A stretch of 64,000 nucleotides of DNA from positions 1 to 64,000 of the forward strand of contig JAEUJY010000001.1 of assembly GCA_016794525.1 (NCBI GenBank). The letters are read 5' to 3'. The DNA is from Myxococcales bacterium. Lineage in GTDB: Bacteria; Myxococcota_A; Polyangia; Haliangiales; Haliangiaceae. Under the pieces are notes generated by a model. It worked only from the letters and a program-made list of their open reading frames with translations, ran no database searches and was not told the origin of the DNA. Positions 1 to 7,676 of the stretch are shown piece by piece. Each line of letters begins with the position of its first letter. The first letter of the stretch is position 1. The position numbers and the translations under genes were made by a program.

Positions 1-1804
1 TCGGCGGCGCCGGCAGGCGCGGCACCGAGCCGGTGCGGTCCTTGCTGTCCTTGCCGCGCGTGTGCAGCACCGCCATCACGCTGTGCTCGGTGATCGCCGC
101 CACCGGCACGGTGCGATCGAGGTGCTCGCGCGCGGTGCGCGGCCGCCGCTCGACCTTGGTCGGCGACGGGGCCCACTCGTCGAGCCGATCGATCGCCGCG
201 ACGACCGAGTCGTCGTTCCAGTCGAGCGAAGCCTTGGTGCCGGCGCGGCGGTGGCGCCCCGACGGCGCGTCGACGATCGCCGCGATCGGGTGGTGGACCG
301 CGGTGCCGACCTCGTGCCACACGTCGTGCGCGGCGCGGTCGACCTTGCTCACGACCTCGCCGACCACCGTGCGCAGGCGGCCCGGCTTGGCCGGCCGCGC
401 GGTCGGCTTGCCCTGGAGCACCGCGATCGCCTGGGCGACGTCGCGCGGGCACTGGGTGGCGTCGGGCGCGACCCGCCGGACGACGTCCTCGGTCGAGCCC
501 AGCGCGTACAGGTGGGGGCGCTCGACGAAGCGCACGCCGAGGTTCTCGAGCCACGCGACCGGCGTGTCGGCGCCGATCAGCACGAACGCCTGCTGGTTGG
601 GGATGGTCCGCGTGGTCCCGTCGCCGAGCTTGATCGTCACCTGGTCGGCGGTGAACGCGGCGACGTTGGACTTGAGCAAGACGGTCAGCCGGCCCGCGGC
701 CTCGAGCGCCGCGACCCGCTTCTGGTTGGCCGCCTTGGCGCGGCTCCAGCCGTCGCCGCGGTACGACAGCGTCACGGTGGCGCCGGCGTCGACCAGCGAG
801 GTCGCGGCCTCGAGCGCCGAGTCGCCGCCGCCGACCACCAGCACGTGCTGGCCGCCGAACTCGTCCGGGTCGTCGAGGCGCGACTGCACCTTCTCGAGGT
901 TGGCGCCGGGCACCGCCAAGAGGCGCGGCTTGCCGCGCAGGCCGGTCGCGAGGATGACGGCGCGCGCGCGGTAGGTCGCGACCGTGGTCTTGACCGTCAG
1001 GATGCCGTCGTCGCCGCGCTTGACCGACTCGACCGCCTCGCCGCGCTTGATCGGCATCGCGACCGCGTCGACCACCTGCTGCCACGCCGCCACCAGCGCC
1101 TCCTTCGACGCGTCGAACACCGGCAGGTACGACAGGTTCGGCGCGTTCGAGGGCTCGGCCATGAAGTGCTTGCCCTTGGGGTAGCGCGACACCGTCGCCG
1201 AGATGATGTGCTCCTTCTCGAGCACGACCACCCGCAGCTTGCGCATCAGGCAGGTCAGCCCCGCCGACAACCCGGCCGGGCCCGAGCCGACGATCACGAC
1301 GTCGTGGAGGTCGGGCGTGGTCGACGGCGCCCCGAGCTGCCGGGCGATGTGCTCGACCACCGCCCGGCCGAGGTTGGCGGCGTTCTTGACCAGCGGCTTG
1401 CCCGCGACCTCGCCGATCAGGTACTGGCCCGGCACGCTGGTCTGGAAGTGATCGTCGAGCTCCGGCACGGTCAACGTCGACGGCTGCTCGCCGAGGCGGT
1501 GCATCACCAGCGCGGTGGTCGGGCACTTGTTCGCGCACTGCTCGCACTGGACGCACTGATCGAAGCGCGCGACGACGACCTTGTGGTTGACCAGGTCGAG
1601 CACCTTGGTCGGGCACACCGCGACGCACGCCTCGCAGCCGATGCAGCGATCGTCGTTGATCGAGTGCACCAGCGGCACCTCGATCCGCGGCGCGACCACC
1701 GCGAGGTGGTGGCGGCGGCGCGCCTTGCGATCGTCGTACAGCGCGCCGAGCACGAGCAGCGCGGCGGCGGCGATGGCGATCGTCAGGAACGCGGTGGTGA
1801 TCAT
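1..1804 (-). CDS. Ferredoxin-fused FAD/NAD(P)-dependent oxidoreductase (C-terminus cut by window edge)
   Basis: Leftward gene with ATG at 1804; the C-terminus lies beyond base 1. In the visible ~601 residues I see one N-terminal membrane segment (about 3-23) and a two-cluster ferredoxin domain (CIGCEACVAVCP at 54-65, CVQCEQCANKCP at 84-95). An FAD-binding Rossmann fold follows (GSGPAG at 173-178), then a second NAD(P)-type fold (VVGGGDSA at 323-330). The second half resembles thioredoxin-reductase-like pyridine nucleotide oxidoreductases but shows no CxxC redox disulfide in the central domain, so it probably transfers electrons rather than reducing thioredoxin. The last ~120 visible residues are Arg/Pro-rich and unassigned. 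It lies 13 bp after the diheme lipoprotein on the same strand and opposite the multiheme operon, suggesting a membrane-anchored link between the NAD(P)H/ferredoxin pool and the cytochromes. That role is inferred. Confidence 0.85.
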   Translation of the reverse strand, partial: MITTAFLTIAIAAAALLVLGALYDDRKARRRHHLAVVAPRIEVPLVHSINDDRCIGCEACVAVCPTKVLDLVNHKVVVARFDQCVQCEQCANKCPTTALVMHRLGEQPSTLTVPELDDHFQTSVPGQYLIGEVAGKPLVKNAANLGRAVVEHIARQLGAPSTTPDLHDVVIVGSGPAGLSAGLTCLMRKLRVVVLEKEHIISATVSRYPKGKHFMAEPSNAPNLSYLPVFDASKEALVAAWQQVVDAVAMPIKRGEAVESVKRGDDGILTVKTTVATYRARAVILATGLRGKPRLLAVPGANLEKVQSRLDDPDEFGGQHVLVVGGGDSALEAATSLVDAGATVTLSYRGDGWSRAKAANQKRVAALEAAGRLTVLLKSNVAAFTADQVTIKLGDGTTRTIPNQQAFVLIGADTPVAWLENLGVRFVERPHLYALGSTEDVVRRVAPDATQCPRDVAQAIAVLQGKPTARPAKPGRLRTVVGEVVSKVDRAAHDVWHEVGTAVHHPIAAIVDAPSGRHRRAGTKASLDWNDDSVVAAIDRLDEWAPSPTKVERRPRTAREHLDRTVPVAAITEHSVMAVLHTRGKDSKDRTGSVPRLPAPP

Positions 1805-1817
1805 GGGCGGGGTGGGG

Positions 1818-2288
1818 TCAGGGGTGAGCCCGGAAGCCGGCGGTGTGGCAGCCGCCGCGGTTGCACGAGGCGTCGTCGGCCGTGAGCGCGGCCTGCATCG
1901 GGATCACGTCGGGGCAGCGGGCCGAGAACGCCACCGCGGGCGCGGCGATCGGATCGATCGCCCAGAAGTTGCCGTTGCTGGCGGTGACCATCGCGACGTC
2001 GGCGCCGGCGGCGTCGAGCACGTGGATCGCGATCCCGGCCGCCGGCGCGGTGCCGCCGGTGTCGGTGTACAGCGTCCCCGCGATCGTGAACGGCGTGCCG
2101 TCGCCGCCCTGGCGGTGGCAGCCCAGGCAGTCCTCGCCGGCCCGGTGGTGGCCGTCGCCGCCGGTGGTCGGTTCGGCGCAGGTCGGCGGCGTCACCTGAT
2201 CGAGCAGCGGGTTCGAGCTGGCCTCGTCCTCATCGAGGACGCCGCCGCACGCGGCGCACGCCAGGGCCAGGGCGATGACCGCGCGCAT
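1818..2288 (-). CDS. Diheme c-type cytochrome lipoprotein
   Basis: 156 residues from ATG at 2288. The N-terminus is a lipoprotein signal (MRAVIALALACAAC, Cys at a lipobox). The mature part carries one canonical haem site (CLGCH) and one wide site near the C-terminus (CNRGGCH, CX4CH), separated by a ~80-residue beta-rich segment without cysteines at haem spacing. Longer upstream extensions of this frame lack a signal peptide, so 2288 is the better start. It is followed after 13 bp by the ferredoxin-FAD oxidoreductase, probably in one transcript. The CX4CH form also dominates the large lipoprotein cytochrome at 7673-11083, which supports a common biogenesis system. Role as an electron shuttle between oxidoreductase and conduit is inference. 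Confidence 0.8.
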   Translation of the reverse strand: MRAVIALALACAACGGVLDEDEASSNPLLDQVTPPTCAEPTTGGDGHHRAGEDCLGCHRQGGDGTPFTIAGTLYTDTGGTAPAAGIAIHVLDAAGADVAMVTASNGNFWAIDPIAAPAVAFSARCPDVIPMQAALTADDASCNRGGCHTAGFRAHP

Positions 2289-2509
2289 CCCGGCGGGGAG
2301 TGCAGGGGGCGTACCACCGCGCCGGCGCGCGCATCCGACCGGAATGCCGGACTGGGACCGGCGCCGTTCGGTTCCAGCGCTGTACGAGCGCTGCACAGCG
2401 CTGTTCGATGCCGGCGCACAATTGTACAGCTGGTGGGCCGATCCCGGTGCAAGTCGCTGATCCGGCGTACCCCCGATCTGGAACCGCAGATGCACTGGGC
2501 GACGGCTTC
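2289..2509. promoter_or_regulatory. Divergent intergenic region with three phased AGCGCTG repeats
   Basis: The 221-bp gap separates the leftward diheme lipoprotein from the rightward cytochrome operon, so it should hold both promoters. AGCGCTG (containing the palindrome AGCGCT) occurs at 2376, 2387 and 2397, spaced 11 and 10 bp, about one helical turn each. Just downstream is an A/T-richer stretch (acaattgtacagc, 2418-2430) that could hold a promoter element. The repeats look like a multi-site operator, but no regulator is known. Confidence 0.4.
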
Positions 2510-3778
2510 ATGCGCCGGACCGCGATCGCCCTCGCCATGCTCGGCGCCGTGTTGGCCGTTGATTCGGTACGCGCCGATACCAGGACGAGCCTGGTCGAGA
2601 TCACGCTGCGCAAGCTGCCTGGCGAGAACCAGGACGCGGTCGCGACCTACGCGACCGGCGTGACGGTCGAGGTGCTCGAGATCAAGGGGCGCTGGATCAA
2701 GATCAAGATCGACAAGTCGGTCGGCTGGGTCCCGCGCACCAAGCTGAGCGAGCCCGCGGCCGCCGCAGCGGCGCCGGCCGACGCCGGGCCGCGCTCGCAC
2801 CGGCTCGGCGTGCAGGTGCGGCAGCCCGACGCCGCGATCCGCGCTCGCCCCGAGGCCGGCGCGCCGGTCGTCGCGCCGGTCGCGCCGGGCGCCGCGCTGA
2901 CCGTCCTGGCCGGCGACACGCCGGGCTGGCTGCACGTCGACGACGGCCACGGCCACGCCGGCTGGATCGCGGCCGCCGCGGTGGCCGACGTCGGCGCCGG
3001 CGCGCCGGTCGTCGACGCCCCGCCGCCCGCGCGCCCCGCGGCGGCGCCCCGCGCGCGCGGCGCCTGGACGCTGCGCGGCACCGCGGCGATCGGCTACCGG
3101 TCGATCGATCAGCGCTTCACCTCCAACGCCACCGGCGGGCTCGCCAACTACGCGATCAGCGCCGACGCCAGCGCGGCCGAGGTCGGCGTGGCCGCGCTGC
3201 CGCGCCTGGGCAAGCTGCGGCTCGGCGTCGACGCCGCGGCGCGGTTCACCAGCTCGGACCCCGGCATCGACTACCCCGGCCCGACGCTCGCGCCCGGCGA
3301 GATCCCGTTCACGATGTTCGAGGCCCGGGGCACCGCGCGGGTCGGCTACCGGCTGGGGCCGGTCACGCCGCAGCTGCGGCTGGGTGGCTTCTACGGCGCG
3401 TTCCTCGCCGACGAGGTCGCCAACGCCGGCCGGCTGCCGCGCGAGGCGCTGTGGGCCGCGACCGCCGGGCTCGGCGTCGAGGTCGCGCCGCCGCGGGCCA
3501 AGGTCACGATCGAGGCGCGCGGCGACGTCGCGCTGGTCGGCGCCCGCGCCCAGACCGACGGCCTGGCCGACGGCATGAGCTCGTCGGTCGGCGCGCAGTG
3601 GTTCGAGCTGCGCCTGGCCTACGCGGTCGCGCCGCACGTCGCGGTCGTGGCCGGCTTCACCTACGAGCGCTACGCGACCGACTGGGCGGGCGCGTCGGAG
3701 CGCTGGGCCGGCGTGACCGAGGCCCACCGGCTCGATCACGCGCAGCTGGTGTCGTTCGGCATCGGAGCCGGTCGGTGA
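2510..3778 (+). CDS. Exported tandem SH3-domain protein with C-terminal beta-barrel-like region
   Basis: 422 residues from ATG 2510, chosen because it opens a signal peptide (about 1-23, ending VRAD). Two SH3-like repeats follow (about 25-80 and 100-160); the second has the W-L-H-V-D-D..H-A-G-W-I pattern of bacterial SH3 domains. A Pro/Ala-rich linker leads to a ~230-residue C-terminal region of alternating polar/apolar strands (LRLGGFYGAF, FELRLAYAVA) resembling an outer-membrane barrel. Bacterial SH3 domains often bind peptidoglycan, so it could tie an outer-membrane component to the wall. It is first in the cytochrome operon, and its stop overlaps the GTG of the 30-heme gene (GTGA, 3775-3778), implying translational coupling. 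No precise family is recognised. Confidence 0.75.
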   Translation: MRRTAIALAMLGAVLAVDSVRADTRTSLVEITLRKLPGENQDAVATYATGVTVEVLEIKGRWIKIKIDKSVGWVPRTKLSEPAAAAAAPADAGPRSHRLGVQVRQPDAAIRARPEAGAPVVAPVAPGAALTVLAGDTPGWLHVDDGHGHAGWIAAAAVADVGAGAPVVDAPPPARPAAAPRARGAWTLRGTAAIGYRSIDQRFTSNATGGLANYAISADASAAEVGVAALPRLGKLRLGVDAAARFTSSDPGIDYPGPTLAPGEIPFTMFEARGTARVGYRLGPVTPQLRLGGFYGAFLADEVANAGRLPREALWAATAGLGVEVAPPRAKVTIEARGDVALVGARAQTDGLADGMSSSVGAQWFELRLAYAVAPHVAVVAGFTYERYATDWAGASERWAGVTEAHRLDHAQLVSFGIGAGR

Positions 3779-6075
3779 GCTGGGGCCGCTGGCTGCTGAT
3801 CGCCGCGCTGGTGGTCGTGCGCGTCGGGCTCGCGCGCGGCGACGACTTCCTGACCTCGTCGCCGGGCGCGCTGGCTCAGAGCCACGCGTCGCTCGACAAC
3901 CCCGACGGCTGCAACAGCTGCCACGAGCCCGATCGATCGATCAGCGCGGCGAAGTGCCTGGGGTGTCACGATCACGGCGACCTCAAGGCGCGCATCGACG
4001 CCGGCAAGGGCTTCCACGCGTCGCCCAAGGCGGCCGGGCGCAACTGCAAGCTGTGCCACCAGGAGCACCGCGGCCGCGGCTTCGATCTGATGGGCTGGCG
4101 CGCGGTCGGCGGCACGCAGGCGTTCGACCACGGCCTGACCGGCTGGAAGCTCTCGGGCAAGCACGCCGCGCTGACGTGCAACGACTGCCACCAGAGCACC
4201 GACCGCCAGGGGCTGCGCACGTACCTCGGCGCCGACAACACCTGCGGCGGCTGCCACAAGAACCAGCCCCACGGCCCGCTGCGCCCGGCGCTGTTGCGCT
4301 GCGATCGCTGCCACCTCGACACCGCGTGGACGCCGCAGAAGAGCAACCAGCAGTTCGATCACGACTCGTCGCGCGACGCGGCGATGCCGCTCGAGGGCAA
4401 CCACGCCGACGTCGCGTGCAGCAAGTGCCACCCGCAGGCCAAGTGGAAGCTGCCTGCGTGGAAGGGCGACTGCGTCACCTGCCACGCCAGCCCGCACGCC
4501 GGGCAGCTGTTCGACACCAAGAAGTGCAACCTGTGCCACTCGCCGGCGGCGTCGTCGCTGGCGGTGGTCAAGTTCGATCACAAGAAGGACGCCGGCTACG
4601 CGCTGGCGGGCGATCACGCGCAGCTCGGGTGCGACGCGTGCCACACCGCGCGGCTGGGCAAGCGGAAGCCGTCGCCGGCGTGCGAGAGCTGCCACGCCGA
4701 CGACAACCGCCACGGCGATCGCTGGAAGGCGTTCGGCAGCCCGCCGAGCTGCACCACCTGCCACAGCCAGCGGGCGTGGAAGAAGACGATGGTCTTCGAT
4801 CACGGCGCGAAGACCGCGTTCAAGCTCACCGGCAAGCACGCGATCACCGACTGCCGCACCTGCCACCGCGGGACCAAGCCGTCGGAGTTCGAGGCGTTCC
4901 AGATCGCCAACGGCTGCATGAGCTGCCACCAGCACAAGCAGGCCCACGGCGGCAAGTACGACAACAACGAGTGCCTGACCTGCCACACCGAGCCCGGCAG
5001 CAAGCGCATGCGCGACGACTCGCTCGAGCGGTTCCACGGCGCGGCGTCGCGGTTCCCGCTGACCAAGGCCCACGCCAAGGTCGACTGCCGCCGCTGCCAC
5101 ACCAACGACACCTACGAGAACACGCCGACCGAGTGCGGCGCGCGCTGCCACGAGGACTCGCTGCACAAGGGCACGCTCGGCGACGCCTGCAGCCGCTGCC
5201 ACGAGGCCGGGCAGTGGGAGGCCACCGGCTTCGATCACCAGGTCGACACCGACTGGAAGCTCGAGGGCAAGCACGCCGCGGTCACCGACTGCGCGCGCTG
5301 CCACCCCAGCCGCGCGTTCGCGAGCGCGCCGCGCACCTGCGCCGGCGCCGGCTGCCACAAGGGCGACGACGTCCACGAGGGGCACCTGGGGACCGCGTGC
5401 GAGCGCTGCCACCGCACCGACGGCGGCCTGACCTTCGCCCACAACCGCGACGCCGCGTTCAAGCTCGACGGCGCCCACCGCCAGGTGGTGTGCGCCGGCT
5501 GCCACGACTCGACGCGGTTCAAGCCCGAGCCCAAGGACTGCCGCGGCTGCCACGCCGAGCCCGCGGTGCACAAGGGCCGCTACGGCACCGACTGCGCGCG
5601 CTGCCACACGACCCAGACCTTCGCCGACGTCGCGGCGCTCCACGACGTCGGCTCGTTCGCGCTGACCGGCGCCCACGATCGGGTCGGCTGCAAGCGCTGC
5701 CACGCCGACGGCGAGAGCCGGCGCGGCTCGGGCAACCTGTGCGTCACCTGCCACCGCCAGGACGACGTCCACGGCAACGCGCTGTCGCCGCGCTGCGGCC
5801 AGTGCCACACCCAGCAGGCGTTCACGCCGGCGCGGTTCGATCACCTCGAGGTCGGCTGCAACCTGATGGGCCGCCACCGGACGCTGCCGTGCGCCGACTG
5901 CCACGCCAACGGCAACTTCGGCGGCGTGTCGCCGCTGTGCGTGAGCTGCCACCGCGCCGACGCCAGCAAGGTCGCGACGCCGGATCACGGGCCGCTGGTC
6001 GACTGCGGCCGCTGCCACAACCCCGAGGCGTGGGTGCCCGCGCGCGGGCTGGGAGGGCAGAGCCTGTGTCGCTGA
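3775..6075 (+). CDS. Periplasmic 30-heme c-type cytochrome
   Basis: 766 residues from GTG 3775, overlapping the upstream stop by 4 bp. The start opens a cleavable signal (LLIAALVVVRVGLARG) with no lipobox. By eye I count 28 CXXCH sites plus one CX3CH (CGARCH) and one CX4CH (CAGAGCH), 30 potential haems, about one per 25 residues. A unit of the form FDH...F.L.G.H....C..CH recurs through the chain (for example KFDHKKDAGYALAGDHAQ), supplying distal His ligands and indicating growth by internal duplication. A soluble exported multiheme protein encoded directly before a barrel and a surface cytochrome matches the periplasmic component of porin-cytochrome conduits. Electron transfer across the periplasm/outer membrane is inferred from this arrangement. 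Confidence 0.92.
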   Translation: MSWGRWLLIAALVVVRVGLARGDDFLTSSPGALAQSHASLDNPDGCNSCHEPDRSISAAKCLGCHDHGDLKARIDAGKGFHASPKAAGRNCKLCHQEHRGRGFDLMGWRAVGGTQAFDHGLTGWKLSGKHAALTCNDCHQSTDRQGLRTYLGADNTCGGCHKNQPHGPLRPALLRCDRCHLDTAWTPQKSNQQFDHDSSRDAAMPLEGNHADVACSKCHPQAKWKLPAWKGDCVTCHASPHAGQLFDTKKCNLCHSPAASSLAVVKFDHKKDAGYALAGDHAQLGCDACHTARLGKRKPSPACESCHADDNRHGDRWKAFGSPPSCTTCHSQRAWKKTMVFDHGAKTAFKLTGKHAITDCRTCHRGTKPSEFEAFQIANGCMSCHQHKQAHGGKYDNNECLTCHTEPGSKRMRDDSLERFHGAASRFPLTKAHAKVDCRRCHTNDTYENTPTECGARCHEDSLHKGTLGDACSRCHEAGQWEATGFDHQVDTDWKLEGKHAAVTDCARCHPSRAFASAPRTCAGAGCHKGDDVHEGHLGTACERCHRTDGGLTFAHNRDAAFKLDGAHRQVVCAGCHDSTRFKPEPKDCRGCHAEPAVHKGRYGTDCARCHTTQTFADVAALHDVGSFALTGAHDRVGCKRCHADGESRRGSGNLCVTCHRQDDVHGNALSPRCGQCHTQQAFTPARFDHLEVGCNLMGRHRTLPCADCHANGNFGGVSPLCVSCHRADASKVATPDHGPLVDCGRCHNPEAWVPARGLGGQSLCR

Positions 6076-7676
6076 CCCGCCCGCTGATCGCGCTCGCGCT
6101 GGTCGCCGCGCCCGCGGTGGCCCACGCGCAGTTCGTCGACCGCACCGTCGTCGTGCCGCCGCCCGCCGAGGAGGCCGCGCCGCCCGAGGACGCCCGCCCG
6201 CCGCGCACCGCCAGCGCCGAGGCGCCGGCCAAGCTCGAGGTGCGGCTGACGCTGTCGTCGTTCCTGTACCGCGAGCTGGCCGACGACGCCGACCCGCTGG
6301 TCAGCGGCGGCGCCGCGCCGGCCGGCGCCAGCGCGGTGCGGCGGTTCTTCGGCGACCTGCGCGGCGAGCTGACCGCCGAGCGCGTCGGCGGCGGCGCGGT
6401 CAAGGTCGACGGCCGGGTGCGCGCGGCGACGCTCGAGCGCTACCAGGGCGGCGAGGACGAGTACGAGCTGCGCGCGCTGACCTACGCCCACGCGCTGGGA
6501 CCGGCCGAGCTGCGGCTGGGCCGCCAGGTGATCGACGCGCTCGGCGCGACCCGCATCGACGGCGCGCAGCTCACCGCGCCGCTGTCGGCGCGCGTGCGCC
6601 TGACGACGTTCGCCGGGGCCTACCCGCAGCGCGGCTCGCGCTCGCTGACCACCGACTACCCGGTGATCCACGCGATGGACGGCAGCGCCGACGGCCGGCT
6701 GATCCCGATCACCGGCGGCGCCGGCGTCAGCTACCGCAAGGCGACCTATTCCGCCGACCTCGGCGCGGTCGGCGTGGTCGCCGCGGCCGACGTCCCCGGC
6801 GCCACCGCCGCCGACGGGCGCCGCGGCTTCGTCACCGCCAACGGCTACGCGCGCCCGCACCCGGCGATCGACCTCTACGCCCACGGCATCGTCGACGTGG
6901 TCGCGGCCGGCGGCGCGCGCGTCACCGAGGCCAGCGGCGGCGTCGACCTGTGGCCGCACGCCGCGGTCGAGCTCAGCCTGACCGGCCACCACGTCGACAA
7001 CGAGGTGTTCGCGATCGCCGCGCTGAACCAGCTGGTCGATCCCGATCCCGCCGCGATGGGGCAGGTCGAGAACGGCACCGCGATCGTGCGGGTCGCGCAG
7101 GACGCGGCCCGGGCCGCGGCGTCGATCGCGCTCGCCGCGCAGCGGTTCCAGCTCACCGTCGGCGGCGGCTACCTGCAGCGGCCGGAGGTCGCGGTGCCGC
7201 TGACCGGCGGCGGCGCGCTCACCGTGCCCGGCGCGCGGATGGGCGAGCTGACGGTCAGCGCGCTCGATCGCCGCGCGCCGGGGCGGCTGCGCGTCGAGGC
7301 GTCGGGCACCGCGCTGGTGCCGCTGGGCGACGCGTCGGCGAGCCGGTCGCGCGCGCTGGTCGGCCGGCTGGCGATCGAGCGCGACGCCGACGCGGTGGCG
7401 TTCACGATCGACGCCAGCGCCCACCGCTACCGCGATCTCGGCGCGGCCGGCGGCTGCGTGACCCTCGACCCGCTGGCGTGCCTGGGCACCTCGACCACCC
7501 GCGGCCTCGCCGCCGGCGCGCTGGCCAGCCTGTCGGCCGGCCCCGAGTGGCTGATCCTGGTCGACGTCCACGGGGGCCTCGACGACACCGACGCCACGTT
7601 CGGCGGCGCGGCCGTCACCTGGCCGCGCGCGTATTGGCTGTCCGCGTTCGCCCGCTTGCAGTGGAGGTACCGATGA
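6066..7676 (+). CDS. Outer-membrane beta-barrel (porin) of a cytochrome conduit
   Basis: 536 residues from GTG 6066, overlapping the end of the 30-heme gene by 10 bp. A Sec signal (LIALALVAAPAVAHAQ, about 6-21) is followed by a short Pro/Ala/Glu linker and then ~480 residues of amphipathic strands with Gly turns, ending in WRYR with aromatic-rich final strands (FARLQWRYR). There are almost no cysteines and no haem motif. It sits between a soluble and a lipidated multiheme cytochrome with 4-10 bp overlaps, the order expected for porin-cytochrome systems such as MtrAB or Geobacter Oma/Omb/Omc. I infer it is the barrel that sheathes the cytochrome. I cannot align it confidently to MtrB, so the family is assigned by architecture. 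Confidence 0.75.
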   Translation: MSLTRPLIALALVAAPAVAHAQFVDRTVVVPPPAEEAAPPEDARPPRTASAEAPAKLEVRLTLSSFLYRELADDADPLVSGGAAPAGASAVRRFFGDLRGELTAERVGGGAVKVDGRVRAATLERYQGGEDEYELRALTYAHALGPAELRLGRQVIDALGATRIDGAQLTAPLSARVRLTTFAGAYPQRGSRSLTTDYPVIHAMDGSADGRLIPITGGAGVSYRKATYSADLGAVGVVAAADVPGATAADGRRGFVTANGYARPHPAIDLYAHGIVDVVAAGGARVTEASGGVDLWPHAAVELSLTGHHVDNEVFAIAALNQLVDPDPAAMGQVENGTAIVRVAQDAARAAASIALAAQRFQLTVGGGYLQRPEVAVPLTGGGALTVPGARMGELTVSALDRRAPGRLRVEASGTALVPLGDASASRSRALVGRLAIERDADAVAFTIDASAHRYRDLGAAGGCVTLDPLACLGTSTTRGLAAGALASLSAGPEWLILVDVHGGLDDTDATFGGAAVTWPRAYWLSAFARLQWRYR

